DNA of 64,000 nt from Desulfitobacterium sp050251735 (GCA_050251735.1 JBFWMF010000015.1:20161-84160), one strand, 5' to 3'. Shown: positions 17,259-26,574, counted from the stretch's first letter. The notes: a model not told the origin generated them from the letters alone. Numbers and translations: made by a program.

Positions 17259-18950
17259 TTATGGCTTAACCGGTGCGATGTGCCAATCATCCCAAAGACT
17301 TCCCCTGATGGTCACCGAGTTGATGAGGTTCATGGATAGCATACCGGCCGGAGTCCAGCAGTCGATGAGCCAGGTATACGGCGTGTAGCTTCCGTCAGGG
17401 AACCAGATAGGCGTGAAATGTGTACGGCGGTTATATGTGGAGTATTGGTTAGGCTTAAACTCAAATAAAGAACTGTATCCGCCTCTTGTTCTTTCCAGTT
17501 GCCGCCAATAGGTTTCGTATCGGAATTCAGGGAAATATGTCACGGCTGTCTGAGCATCGGTTACCGCCGAGGACTGATTGGTACTGACATTTGCGGTGAC
17601 GATCTGATTGATTCCGTACCCGCTTTTCATGTTCTTGCCGTATGCGGTCGGTGCTTTTGCATCCGGAACCACACTCATGGTAGCTGAAAGGCTGGCGGAA
17701 TATGAAAGCCAGTCGAACTCCCACCATCCGTGATCGCACCAATAACCATCCTCATCTGTTCCGTGCCATATCCAATAGGCATGCCACCACGGACGCCATA
17801 CACCCCAAGACGCCGAGGTTTTTTGCGCTTTGTTGGGTGCAGCGGCTACGGAATAGGCATCGTTCCGGTCATCAGCCACTGGATTTGGAGGATTGTTTCC
17901 GGAGAGATCCACAATCCTTGCAGTAATAGTACTTTGGCTTGCCGAACCTCCGCCTGACACCGACACATGAATTGTCATAGTCTCCGGAGTTGCCGGAGTC
18001 CTCCAACGAACCCACGCTAGCTGACTGTCGCCCTCCGGATAATACACGTTGCTAACCGTGTAGGTTTGACCGCTAATTGTGAACCTCACTGTAACTGGAT
18101 GATCCGGATCTGCCTGTCCGCCCCGAACAGTCACCGATGTGATAACCTCGGTATTAACCCTGTACTCATAATCGGCTGACGTAACCTCCGGAGGCTCCGG
18201 CTCCGCTTCATTGAAGCGTACAATGCCAAGTCCGAGGGATGAGATAATATCCGCATTAGATGCAGCTTTGTTCGTAGAGCCATCCCATGCCGGGTAGCCG
18301 AGATCAGGTGTTTCTAGAAACATCGCTAACGGCAGGTTCTTATGGCAAAGCGCAGCCATCTTGCTCCGCAGTCCGCCGTTCAGTTGACGGTCAAAAAGCG
18401 CTGCTTCGGTAGCTGTCATGGCGTACTTGATTCCGCCAAAGGTTATATAGGCAATTGGTTCAAGGAGCAGACGGTATTGACCGTTTGTCAGAACATTAAA
18501 ATCCATTCCGGTAATGTTTGCGATGCTTCGTATGACTTGCTCGTCTGTAAAATAACTTTTGATTGCATCAATATTAGCGTTGCCGCCTGATGTACCTATG
18601 ATTTTGGGCAGAGTTTGAGATGGATTAATATAACCGTATGCATTCGTGTCCGGTGAAAGAGCAAGTCCTCCGGTATATAAGATTTTACATACCTTTTTAA
18701 AGTTAACGGAAATCATGGGATGTTTATTTGTAAGGTCAATAGGTGTAGTCACAACCGCGTGGTCGCTTACCCGGATGACAGTCACTCTCACGCCTTCATC
18801 ACCGGGATTCCAGTAATCCGTGTTTGTACCGCCGCCTATTCCTCCGCCGCCGTTATCTATGTTGCCTTCTCCCTCGGCACGGGCTGTAACGGGCGGAAGC
18901 AGAGAAAGCATAAGCACAAGCAAAAGGAAAATGCTGAGTGTCCGTTTCAT
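17259..18950 (-). CDS. Large secreted protein of the transfer region, unknown family
   Basis: 563 residues from ATG 18950 (GGAGGTTTTC upstream). A clear signal peptide (MKRTLSIFLLLVLMLSLLPP) cleaves near TARAEG. The mature protein starts Gly/Asn-rich (NIDNGGGGIGGGT), has an alpha-helical middle (TATEAALFDRQLNGGLRSKM), one Ig-like domain around residues 265-350 (TSVTVRGGQADPDHPVTVRF), and a Trp-rich region with WHAYWIWHGTDEDGYWCDHG. No anchor is visible. It may be a surface-exposed part of the mating apparatus. A hairpin sits immediately upstream of its ribosome site. Confidence 0.7.
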   Translation of the reverse strand: MKRTLSIFLLLVLMLSLLPPVTARAEGEGNIDNGGGGIGGGTNTDYWNPGDEGVRVTVIRVSDHAVVTTPIDLTNKHPMISVNFKKVCKILYTGGLALSPDTNAYGYINPSQTLPKIIGTSGGNANIDAIKSYFTDEQVIRSIANITGMDFNVLTNGQYRLLLEPIAYITFGGIKYAMTATEAALFDRQLNGGLRSKMAALCHKNLPLAMFLETPDLGYPAWDGSTNKAASNADIISSLGLGIVRFNEAEPEPPEVTSADYEYRVNTEVITSVTVRGGQADPDHPVTVRFTISGQTYTVSNVYYPEGDSQLAWVRWRTPATPETMTIHVSVSGGGSASQSTITARIVDLSGNNPPNPVADDRNDAYSVAAAPNKAQKTSASWGVWRPWWHAYWIWHGTDEDGYWCDHGWWEFDWLSYSASLSATMSVVPDAKAPTAYGKNMKSGYGINQIVTANVSTNQSSAVTDAQTAVTYFPEFRYETYWRQLERTRGGYSSLFEFKPNQYSTYNRRTHFTPIWFPDGSYTPYTWLIDCWTPAGMLSMNLINSVTIRGSLWDDWHIAPVKP

Positions 18951-18967
18951 GAAAACCTCCTTACTAT

Positions 18968-19001
18968 GCAAAGAACACAGCATCTCTGCTGTGTTCTTTG
19001 C
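18968..19001. terminator. 15-bp perfect hairpin before a ribosome site
   Basis: GCAAAGAACACAGCA and TGCTGTGTTCTTTGC pair perfectly around a 4-base loop, between the genes at 19020 and 17259. No T-run follows, so it is more likely an RNA processing or stability element than a true terminator. It ends 18 bases before the start codon of the downstream gene. Confidence 0.6.
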
Positions 19002-19019
19002 CCCTGATTATTAAATTGC

Positions 19020-19559
19020 TCAGTCCATATTCCCGATCTTGTTGCCGTTTTCGTACATATCTCCGGCAGTTGTTCCCGAGCCTCCGCCGCCATTGTCATC
19101 AATCCATCCGAAGCCGGGAACATAGATTTTACCGTCTTTCTTATCTCCTGATTTCGGCGTTGAAGACGATGTACTGCTCTCAGGCTTTTTTGCATCGTTA
19201 ACTTTTTCCCCGTCCGGAGTTTTGGATGGATCGGTCAATACCTCATGTGGCGGTTCCGAGGGCTTGGTGACCTCCGCCTGTATGTTCTGCTCCGTACCCT
19301 CGGAATCTCCGTTATCTATGGATTGAGCGGAAGCCGCTGTCGGGTCGATGGGCTGGACGCTTACCTCCGGAGCTCTGCTCGGTTCCGCGGGCGGGATGAT
19401 TGGGGTGACTGCGTTCGATACCGTTGAAGAGGGCTGAACCGTTACGGCTTTGGGCACCTCCGTTTTAAACTGCGAGGAAATCGCTATAACAAGGACGATG
19501 CACACCACGCCGAGTCCGGCAACGGTGATTCGCTTTTTTGCTTTGTCTGTCAGTTTCAT
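19020..19559 (-). CDS. Membrane-anchored Pro/Ser/Thr-rich protein (DUF6550-like)
   Basis: 179 residues from ATG 19559, chosen because GGAGGTATCCTAAAA precedes it. One membrane helix (about residues 11-27) is followed by a long disordered, Pro/Ser/Thr/Lys-rich outer part and a short conserved end YVPGFGWIDDNGGGGSG. I recall this as DUF6550 of Clostridia conjugative elements. It probably lies outside the membrane as a stalk or spacer of the apparatus. Confidence 0.65.
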   Translation of the reverse strand: MKLTDKAKKRITVAGLGVVCIVLVIAISSQFKTEVPKAVTVQPSSTVSNAVTPIIPPAEPSRAPEVSVQPIDPTAASAQSIDNGDSEGTEQNIQAEVTKPSEPPHEVLTDPSKTPDGEKVNDAKKPESSTSSSTPKSGDKKDGKIYVPGFGWIDDNGGGGSGTTAGDMYENGNKIGNMD

Positions 19560-19656
19560 TTTTAGGATACCTCCTTTGTATAAAAGGTTGATATGTCTTT
19601 TCAATGACACACCATACTACATAAGCTTTCGAAAGTCTATTGCCAATCAGAAAACG

Positions 19657-20208
19657 TTAAAATATCGGCATATATTTGGCCTGAACCCTGAGATTAATCA
19701 CCATGGGCGGCAGATTTTTTCCGCCAAAGGATACCGGAACCTCCAGCCTTATGACCGCATCGGCCAGCAGGCCTCTGGAATTATCGGGACTCACTGGAGC
19801 AAGGGGCATATTGTCAAGGTCAACGGAAAGACCGGATAGTCTAAATTCCATGTCGTCTCCAGCATATTTCACGTGATAGCCGTTTTCTTTTCGCAGTCCC
19901 AGCAGCTGGTCCAGCCTGCCATACATATCGCCGTAATCCAGGCTTTCCTCAAAGTCTGAAGCGCTGGGCTGATAAGCCCCGCTGTATCCTTCCCGCACAC
20001 CGTGGTACACATTATCGTAATTATCGTTGATTGTCGAGATAACTGTAGACTGTACAGCATCCCGTACTCCTTGAGCGACAATCATCAGCCGGATGTATTC
20101 AGAAATGCCGGAAAAGACAATCACGAGCGCAAGGGTAACGGCTACTACAAGGGGAAAGGACGAGCCGCTTTTGCCTCTAAGTATATCACAAATTGTGCCA
20201 AATTTCAT
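19657..20208 (-). CDS. TadE-like pseudopilin
   Basis: 183 residues from ATG 20208, overlapping the previous stop by ATGA. The N-terminal stretch RGKSGSSFPLVVAVTLALVI is a type IVb prepilin-like segment: a short basic leader and a 20-residue hydrophobic helix. The rest is soluble, with many Asp and Tyr. It sits at the end of the Tad gene set and resembles TadE/TadG-type minor pilins. Confidence 0.65.
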   Translation of the reverse strand: MKFGTICDILRGKSGSSFPLVVAVTLALVIVFSGISEYIRLMIVAQGVRDAVQSTVISTINDNYDNVYHGVREGYSGAYQPSASDFEESLDYGDMYGRLDQLLGLRKENGYHVKYAGDDMEFRLSGLSVDLDNMPLAPVSPDNSRGLLADAVIRLEVPVSFGGKNLPPMVINLRVQAKYMPIF

Positions 20209-20600
20209 TTCCAATACACCTCGCTCTTGCCGGCAGCCTGCGCCTTCAAAGTAATAGGAAAGCTCCCAAAGCCTCCGAATAGGCCGATGTCGGTCTGTAA
20301 GGTGACGGTCACGGTGAATTCCTCGTTAAGCTGGAGCCTTCCGGTTTTCGACCACGAGATGCTTGGAGCAAGCCCGGTTTTTTCAGTGAGAACCTGTGCT
20401 CGCAGGGTGGTTTCGTTGCCGACGCGCCCGGCGATCTCTGCCTCCCGGCAGAGTTCTGAGGCATAGGTGTCCAGCTTGTTTTTCGTTACGAATACCGGCA
20501 GGACACTAACCGCCACGGCTATGACCAACATCACGCACAGCACCAACACCGCAACGTCGATATATCCCTCGCCGCGTTTGCTCCTTAACAGCTTCAGCAC
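20205..20600 (-). CDS. DUF4320-type pseudopilin
   Basis: 131 residues, GTG 20600. It begins LLRSKRGEGYIDVAVLVL, where RGEG followed by an aromatic residue and a hydrophobic helix is a prepilin peptidase site. The same RGEG-aromatic motif occurs in the pilin gene at 26299. The mature part is a small beta-rich domain. DUF4320 is the family I recall for this layout. Confidence 0.7.
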   Translation of the reverse strand: MLKLLRSKRGEGYIDVAVLVLCVMLVIAVAVSVLPVFVTKNKLDTYASELCREAEIAGRVGNETTLRAQVLTEKTGLAPSISWSKTGRLQLNEEFTVTVTLQTDIGLFGGFGSFPITLKAQAAGKSEVYWK

Positions 20601-20968
20601 ATCCGCACCCCCTGTCCGGACTGCAGGAATGCCTCGTCCAGCTCGTATGCCTGCTCGGCGTACTGCTTATCGCCAATTGACCAGAGTGCATGGTTAATGT
20701 CATCGCCATGCATCATTTCAGAGCCGTTTTCCTCAATCCATTTATCCCGTACCACCTCCAGCGGGTTTTTGAAGCGCAGCAGGTATTCCAGATATTCCGT
20801 ACTATACCCGCCGTCCTTCAGTTCCTCAAATACCAGCTTAGTGGCAGCGATTTCCTCAGCCTTTTCAATGAGCTGAAGCGGCTCCAGCTTGATCCATTCC
20901 CGCATAAAGGAGATGTAGTTTGCTTCGAGCTTTTCTGAAAGCTCTGCTTTAATTTCTTTTTGCTTCAT
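20594..20968 (-). CDS. DUF3848-like soluble protein within the Tad cluster
   Basis: 124 residues, all helical, ATG 20968 with AAGGAGGTGCGAT. Blocks are LSEKLEANYISFMREW and DINHALWSIGDKQYAEQAYEL. I recall DUF3848 proteins with this pattern as frequent in conjugative elements. It overlaps the next gene by 7 bases. No membrane segment; the role is unknown. Confidence 0.6.
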   Translation of the reverse strand: MKQKEIKAELSEKLEANYISFMREWIKLEPLQLIEKAEEIAATKLVFEELKDGGYSTEYLEYLLRFKNPLEVVRDKWIEENGSEMMHGDDINHALWSIGDKQYAEQAYELDEAFLQSGQGVRMC

Positions 20969-20981
20969 ATCGCACCTCCTT

Positions 20982-21854
20982 CTAAAACATTGTGCCGAGA
21001 GAGCTTAAAATCTCCATGGCAATGATGGCGAGATAGGTCAAGAGAAAGCACATCAGCATAATAAACGAGAATATCCTGATTTTCGGCGGGATCTTCTGTG
21101 CCAAGCTCTTAAGCCTCTGAAGCTCCAGTGCCTTGAAGTCATGGGCCAGCATCTGAAAATACACGGTGCTGTCGTCGCCCCTCAGGACGCCGATGAGTCC
21201 TCTTACCACGTCTGAGAGCATGGGTGAATTGAGCCTTGCCTCAAACCGGGTGAGCGCCGCTTCATAGCTGGAGGAACGCATGTCTGCGGTCAGAACATCC
21301 AGCTCACGGGCAAAGGCAGGACCGGCGTTCTTTTTGTAGTTTTCCATCATCGCCAGCACGTCACGGCTGGCCTTCAGTGTCTGCTCAATGGTGGAAACAA
21401 ACCTGGGCAGTTCGCCTTCAATCTGCTCCCGCTTTTCCTTGAGCTGCTCGTCGGCCTTTCGGATTTCCTTGAAGTACGTCAGGACAGCAAGAATAATTAA
21501 GACCGGTGAGAGCAAGGGAAGAAGAACTAGGCAGGGAAGTATACCCAGCAGGATAGCTCCTGCTTTTGTAATGGCATAGGCTGAATAAACCTCCGGAGTC
21601 ATGCTGATGCCAGCCGCCTTCAGGATGTTTGTCATCCGGCTGTGCTTGTACTCATCCATCCGGATATGCTTTGAGAGCTTGACTGCTCCTGCCATGAGCC
21701 AGGCTTCCATGCTTTTAACGGCTTTTTTGTTCTTCCTTCCCGCATTCAGCATGGCCTTAGCCGTATTCATTGTCGGCAGCTTCAGGATGTCTGCCAGAAT
21801 GAAATACAGCCCTGCGGCAAGGAGGATTCCGGTAAAAATTAGTTGTGTCATCCT
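20982..21854 (-). CDS. tadC: TadC-like pilus membrane protein (T2SSF family)
   Basis: 290 residues from ATG 21854, which has AGGAGGTGACGCAGAGG upstream inside the end of the tadB gene. Two paired membrane regions flank a helical cytoplasmic domain containing LPRFVSTIEQTLKASRDVL, and the protein ends with two hydrophobic helices: the GspF/TadC pattern. Together with the TadB-like neighbour it forms the platform on which pilins are assembled. Confidence 0.8.
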   Translation of the reverse strand, partial: RMTQLIFTGILLAAGLYFILADILKLPTMNTAKAMLNAGRKNKKAVKSMEAWLMAGAVKLSKHIRMDEYKHSRMTNILKAAGISMTPEVYSAYAITKAGAILLGILPCLVLLPLLSPVLIILAVLTYFKEIRKADEQLKEKREQIEGELPRFVSTIEQTLKASRDVLAMMENYKKNAGPAFARELDVLTADMRSSSYEAALTRFEARLNSPMLSDVVRGLIGVLRGDDSTVYFQMLAHDFKALELQRLKSLAQKIPPKIRIFSFIMLMCFLLTYLAIIAMEILSSLGTMF

Positions 21855-21859
21855 CTGCG

Positions 21860-22789
21860 TCACCTCCTGTACTCGATGGGCTTGGTCAGCCTGATGACAA
21901 AGGCCGTAGAGATAAATATCGCCGCAGCACATACTGCCAGGATAATCTGCCCGACTGCCGTATGCATCAGGGTATGGTACCAGTCCTTGTTGAGAAAAAA
22001 CATGATCGGAACATTTCCGGCCACCAGCAGAGCCATGATGATGAATTCCTTGCGCGGCTCAAACACCAGGTATTCCAGTTCGGCGTTCACAATGCGCATG
22101 TCTGAGAGCTTGCTGACAATCGGAGTCAGGATTGTTTTCAAGCTGCGGTCATGCTGGCAGGCGGCAATTGCGTCGCACCACTCATGGAATACGTCATTGT
22201 CTATTTTGGGCTTCATGGCGTGGAGCGCTTTGTCCAGATCGGGATTGACGAGCTTCACCTGCGTCAGAAATCCGGCGAATACACTCCGCACGGGAGGATT
22301 GAGATACTGAATGCTTTCCTCCACCGCAGTCAGAATATCCTCGCTTCTCAGGTATGCCGTGGTGATGATAGACAGAGCCGTCTCCAGCTCTGCGGCGATA
22401 TTCTTTTTGTAATGTGTCGCTGTAAGCCGGATGTACCAGAAAGGAATAAACATCATGCCTACCGCCATTACCGGCACAAGGAACACATTACCTATCAGGG
22501 CGGCAAGGCTGGCGCCCGCTGCAAGGAATGCCAGCGAAGCCGCACAGATCATGGAGAATCGGGAGCCTCGTCCGGTGATGGCGAGGATCTCCTGCACCTC
22601 GGTTATTTCTCTGCGAAGGAAGGATGGCTTTTTTCGCCGGGCAGCTTCGTTGATCTCCGCCTTGATGCTTTTGTTTTTACGAGTCAGAAAGTCGAACAGC
22701 CCGTCGGTAAATTCCAGCGGAGAAAGCCCCAGCAAAAGGAAAGCGCCGGTGATGAAACCGACAGAGGCCATTAAAAGGATTGTCATCAT
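21860..22789 (-). CDS. tadB: TadB-like pilus membrane protein (T2SSF family)
   Basis: 309 residues, ATG 22789 (GGGAGGTGCTGCCTG upstream). Membrane helices near 1-20, 90-135 and 250-300 flank a cytoplasmic helical domain (TAYLRSEDILTAVEESIQYL). The tandem tadB-tadC order directly downstream of the tadA ATPase is standard for Tad pili. Start overlaps the ATPase stop. Confidence 0.8.
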   Translation of the reverse strand: MMTILLMASVGFITGAFLLLGLSPLEFTDGLFDFLTRKNKSIKAEINEAARRKKPSFLRREITEVQEILAITGRGSRFSMICAASLAFLAAGASLAALIGNVFLVPVMAVGMMFIPFWYIRLTATHYKKNIAAELETALSIITTAYLRSEDILTAVEESIQYLNPPVRSVFAGFLTQVKLVNPDLDKALHAMKPKIDNDVFHEWCDAIAACQHDRSLKTILTPIVSKLSDMRIVNAELEYLVFEPRKEFIIMALLVAGNVPIMFFLNKDWYHTLMHTAVGQIILAVCAAAIFISTAFVIRLTKPIEYRR

Positions 22790-24216
22790 CAGGCAGCACC
22801 TCCCGCCGCAAGGATTTGTTTCAGTGTATCCTGCGGCATTCCGTTTTCCAGAAAACGCTTCTGAAGGCTTGGTGAGATTCCCTGCACAGCACTGTGGCAG
22901 CCGTTGATGATGAATTTTCCGTCCTCTATGCGGTTTTCGGTGATCTGGAACTGGAAGAGGCTGCGGAAGTTTCGCGTGCCGTCCGACAGGATCTCACACT
23001 CCATAATCTCCATCAGCCTGCGCTGCTTGTTCTCCAGCTGCTTCGAGAACACCACGATAGGGAATGCCTCTGTCACCAGATCCATGAGGGTGTTGTCCGC
23101 CATGTCATATTTCCTTTTGCACAAGGTGACCATACGCCGCCATGTAGCCTCACAGCTGTTGGAGTGGATGGTGGTCAGCACCGTGTGACCGGTTCTGGCG
23201 GATTCCTGGGCGGCATAGGCCTCCGGTCCTCGCATCTCTCCTACACAGATAATCTCAGGATTGAAACGCAGGGCCATATCCAGCAGGATGTCCTGATCGA
23301 TGTTCTGCTTCTCGTTTTCGCTCATACGGGTCAGGGTATGGATAACACTGTTGCACACCCGTCCGTCTTTCTGGCGCACTAATGCCAGCTCACGGGAGCC
23401 GTTTTCAATGGTGAATATTCTTTTATTGTCCGGTATGGTGGTCAGAAGCCATCCCGACAGTGTGGTCTTGCCGGAGCTGGTGGCGCCTGCCACACACACG
23501 GAGATGCCGTATCTGAGGCACTCCGCCAAAAAGTCCAGCATCGGTCCGGTAGCGGTACCGCCCCGGATGAAGTCCTCTTTTTTCATAGATTGGGGATTCA
23601 CGATACGGATGGAGGCTGATACCCCCACATCCTCATCCACCAGCGGAGTTTTCAGCACAGCAATACGGATGTTTTTGGAAAGATGCCCCAGGATGGCGGG
23701 ACTGGCATTGTCCAGCACCATGCCGGACACATGGAGCATACGGCGCACCACGTTTATGGCGTGCTCAGGGCTGTCAAAGTGTTCGTCCAGCTTCTTGGTG
23801 ATACCGCTGCTGTACTGCACCTCAATGTCGTTCCAGGCGTTGACGTCAATTTCCTCAATTCCAGTTCCGAAGATGTATTTTGTCAGGAACGAAAACTCCG
23901 CCATCTCGGTGTACAGGGCATCTACCAGCTGCTCTTGTGACATGCCGCTAACTGCGATTCGGTAATCCTGAACATACTTGGTGATATATCGTTTGATCTG
24001 CGCCTTGACTTCCTCCGTACCGCCATCGGTAATCAGTGCGGCATATTTGCTGGAGATGTATTCCTGCACCTCATGAAGCACAGGACCGAACTCCCTGGAA
24101 GACCCATTGGATGAAAAAAACAGGCTTTGATTGCATGTCATGCTGACTGTACTTGGTTGATCAATTATCTGCGGTATGATATTGATTGCATCATGCCCGT
24201 GGTTCTTCCTGCTCAT
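22789..24216 (-). CDS. tadA: TadA/CpaF-type secretion ATPase
   Basis: 475 residues, ATG 24216 with AGGAGGTGTTCGGAGT. Walker A GATSSGKT at residues 244-251, then NGSRELAL, an Asp box with PEIICVGEMRGPEAY and the His box TGHTVLTTIHSNS, the full set for GspE/TadA ATPases. It drives pilin assembly and would sit under the TadB/TadC platform. Length is typical. Confidence 0.9.
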   Translation of the reverse strand: MSRKNHGHDAINIIPQIIDQPSTVSMTCNQSLFFSSNGSSREFGPVLHEVQEYISSKYAALITDGGTEEVKAQIKRYITKYVQDYRIAVSGMSQEQLVDALYTEMAEFSFLTKYIFGTGIEEIDVNAWNDIEVQYSSGITKKLDEHFDSPEHAINVVRRMLHVSGMVLDNASPAILGHLSKNIRIAVLKTPLVDEDVGVSASIRIVNPQSMKKEDFIRGGTATGPMLDFLAECLRYGISVCVAGATSSGKTTLSGWLLTTIPDNKRIFTIENGSRELALVRQKDGRVCNSVIHTLTRMSENEKQNIDQDILLDMALRFNPEIICVGEMRGPEAYAAQESARTGHTVLTTIHSNSCEATWRRMVTLCKRKYDMADNTLMDLVTEAFPIVVFSKQLENKQRRLMEIMECEILSDGTRNFRSLFQFQITENRIEDGKFIINGCHSAVQGISPSLQKRFLENGMPQDTLKQILAAGGAA

Positions 24217-25025
24217 ACTCCGAACACCTCCTTTGCGAGCCTGGCAATTTCCTTGCGAAAGCTGTGGCTGTCCTTGAGAGCTAATTCCCCCAGCAGGTTC
24301 CCCGAAAGAGCCAGATTCTCCAGCTCGTCTGAATGGGGAAGCCTGAAGGCTACGCCGCCCAGCACCTGCTCAATATGCTCTCCGGCCTGATTTGATTTGA
24401 TGTTGGAAGCCACCTTGTACTGCTTGTCGGCGTCCCATTTCTGATCCTTCAGGAGCGGAAGCTGACTGGATAGGTAGCTGACAGACTTTAGATCACAGTT
24501 CACCAGTCGGAGAACCGAATCAGCCTCCAGCAGCGAAACCGCCGACAGGATGTCGTGGGCGATGGCGCTGCCGCAGTCGATAATGATATACGGCGCAATG
24601 TCCCTCAGATGGTCAATCAGCTCGGCCGCCAGTTCCTGAGAGTACGGCGGGTAAGTAAACACATTCTCACCCTTAAGCATACCGATGATGGTCAGGTGAT
24701 CCAGCTTCTTGTGAGTGACACAGTTCTGCTTGATGAGCAGGTCCGTCACATGGGTTGCTGCAAGGATGCTGCCGAGGGAGCGCTCACACTCCAGATCGCT
24801 CGGCGAACATATGCAGGGCAGCATAGGCGCGGTCATGTCGCACAGCAGCAAGGCCACATTCTTTTTCTGATCCGCCATATACTTTGCAAGTCGGACACTC
24901 ACAGTGGTTTTTCCGCTGCCGGGGCTGCCCCATACCGCCAGTACCTGAACATCCTGTTCCGGGCCTTCCGGTGCGGTTTGCGATTGATTTCGGGAGAAGA
25001 TACTCCCTTTCATAAAGTTGAGCAT
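24213..25025 (-). CDS. tadZ: TadZ/CpaE-like MinD-type ATPase
   Basis: 270 residues, ATG 25025 behind GAGGGGGAATA. Near the N-terminus VWGSPGSGKTTVS (P-loop 33-40) is of the deviant Walker A-like ATPase type; later YIIIDCGSAIAHD provides the switch region. TadZ-type proteins position the pilus machine at a site in the cell. The gene overlaps the neighbours on both sides and is part of the same operon. Confidence 0.75.
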   Translation of the reverse strand: MLNFMKGSIFSRNQSQTAPEGPEQDVQVLAVWGSPGSGKTTVSVRLAKYMADQKKNVALLLCDMTAPMLPCICSPSDLECERSLGSILAATHVTDLLIKQNCVTHKKLDHLTIIGMLKGENVFTYPPYSQELAAELIDHLRDIAPYIIIDCGSAIAHDILSAVSLLEADSVLRLVNCDLKSVSYLSSQLPLLKDQKWDADKQYKVASNIKSNQAGEHIEQVLGGVAFRLPHSDELENLALSGNLLGELALKDSHSFRKEIARLAKEVFGV

Positions 25026-25852
25026 TATTCCCCCTCGCTTTCCGGTGCGGTATTTTCAGTCTCCGTGACTGCATCCTGCGGAGGGGATTGTGCTTTTCCA
25101 TTCGTTGTTTGCGCAGCGGGAACTGGATACAGGGCTTGGATCACCTTATCCTGCAGCTCAATAAATTTGGCGGCGTTCTCCTTGGCGCCCCTGTACACAA
25201 GGGATAGATGGAGCTTACCGTCCGACTCCAGCTCTGCGAGAATTTTTGCCTGCTCCGGTGAAACCAACAAAGTGACGGTGGCAGGAAGCTGCTTTTCGTC
25301 CTCATCCTTGGTCTGTTCACCGGTGTCGGTATCGTAGCCCGTGCTGGCGGTCACACCGATGACCTCCACATAGGTCAGCTCAGTAGGGATCACGGTGGAG
25401 CCCTGCTTTTTATAGTCGGGTGCGATTACTGATACAATGTCACCGGAGATCAGCTTGCCGGACAAACCTCCGGCAAAGTTTTTGATGCTGACAGAGATAG
25501 CCTGCTTGTCGCCGCTTAAGTTATACAGGTAGGCGTTCTCCGATGCGGGTGTATCTGACAGCTTGGCTGAGAGGATATAGTCGCCGGGCACCAGATCCGC
25601 TACAGCATATTTGCCGAGGACACTGTCCTGCTGCTTTATGACATCCTCCGGCAGGTTGTATTCCCCTACCTCCACGGTCTGAAACATATCCTTGGTAATG
25701 GCATCTCCGGCTTTAATTTCCTTGACTACCCGGACAACGCTTGCTTTCTGTGAAACGCTCTGATTAAACAGGGGCGTGAGCGCAAAGCAGATGACTAAAG
25801 AAAGCACGATGCAGATTACACCCAGCACCGTGCGGTTTTTTAGAAAGCTCAT
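25025..25852 (-). CDS. cpaB: CpaB/RcpC-like SAF-domain protein
   Basis: 275 residues from ATG 25852 with GGAGGAACATTTT upstream. One membrane helix (residues 7-25), then a SAF domain (VVKEIKAGDAITKDMFQTVE to YILSAKL) and a RcpC-type beta domain. In Tad systems this protein joins the outer and inner parts of the machine. In a Gram-positive it probably acts in the cell wall zone. The end is Ala/Pro/Glu-rich. Confidence 0.8.
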   Translation of the reverse strand: MSFLKNRTVLGVICIVLSLVICFALTPLFNQSVSQKASVVRVVKEIKAGDAITKDMFQTVEVGEYNLPEDVIKQQDSVLGKYAVADLVPGDYILSAKLSDTPASENAYLYNLSGDKQAISVSIKNFAGGLSGKLISGDIVSVIAPDYKKQGSTVIPTELTYVEVIGVTASTGYDTDTGEQTKDEDEKQLPATVTLLVSPEQAKILAELESDGKLHLSLVYRGAKENAAKFIELQDKVIQALYPVPAAQTTNGKAQSPPQDAVTETENTAPESEGE

Positions 25853-25865
25853 AAAATGTTCCTCC

Positions 25866-26309
25866 TTATAATAAAAAGTAGGCTGCAAGGCAGCCGAGTG
25901 AAAGAAAGGGCGCGAGAGGATATGACTTTCGAGCATCCCTCCCGCACAGCTTTTGGATTATGATATTGCCCACATGGAAAACCAGAAGGGCGGTTAAGCC
26001 AATGACGGCGGCCGCTATGCTTTTGCTAAAGCCAAGCACCAGCCCTGCCGTCGCCATGAGCTTGATATCCCCACCGCCCATGCCGCCCAGAGCAAGAGCG
26101 GCAAGCAAAAATAACGCGGAGGCGAGAAGCCCGGCCAGCTTCGCCGGTTCAAAGGCAAACAGTCCGGTCATGGCAATTCCCAGGCAGAGGCTGTCGGGAA
26201 TGATCTTCTTACGGATATCGAAGACAGAGACCGCCAGCAGCAGGGCAGCAAAAAAGCCACCCTGTACCAGCGCCGCCGACTGAGCCAAAATGTCCAGATC
26301 AGCCCCCAT
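25866..26309 (-). CDS. Type IV prepilin peptidase (TadV/CpaA, family A24)
   Basis: 147 residues from ATG 26309, just inside the end of the pilin gene. The two catalytic aspartates lie in VFDIRKKIIPD and in GGGDIKLM (the GxGD motif). Four to five membrane helices. It would cut the pilin leaders at RGEG sites present in the proteins from 26299 and 20205. Confidence 0.85.
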   Translation of the reverse strand: MGADLDILAQSAALVQGGFFAALLLAVSVFDIRKKIIPDSLCLGIAMTGLFAFEPAKLAGLLASALFLLAALALGGMGGGDIKLMATAGLVLGFSKSIAAAVIGLTALLVFHVGNIIIQKLCGRDARKSYPLAPFLSLGCLAAYFLL

Positions 26310-26529
26310 AGTTGAACATATCCTGGATGCGCTGTTTGAGAGTCGGCAGAACCGTCTCGCCAAACAGGGCGTAGAGTCCGCCAAGAACGAGGGCGCCGAT
26401 GACTACTGATATCAGAATTTTGATTGCGGTATCCACGAAGCCTTCCCCGCGCTGGGAGCGAAGCAGAGTCTGAGCCATGATGACTTTTTCAGTGATCTTA
26501 GTGTTTACCTTGTTTAAAAACTTTTTCAT
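26299..26529 (-). CDS. Flp-like major pilin candidate (DUF6133-like)
   Basis: 76 residues, ATG 26529 with GGAGGTAAATCACA. A basic 29-residue leader ends RSQRGEG, followed by FVDTAIKILISVVIGALVL, a hydrophobic helix, and a short soluble end MFNYGG. This is the type IVb prepilin layout. It is first in the Tad gene order and overlaps the peptidase gene, as expected for the main subunit. Confidence 0.75.
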   Translation of the reverse strand: MKKFLNKVNTKITEKVIMAQTLLRSQRGEGFVDTAIKILISVVIGALVLGGLYALFGETVLPTLKQRIQDMFNYGG

Positions 26530-26574
26530 TGTGATTTACCTCCAAATACATATTTTTTATTGAAATTTTAAAAT

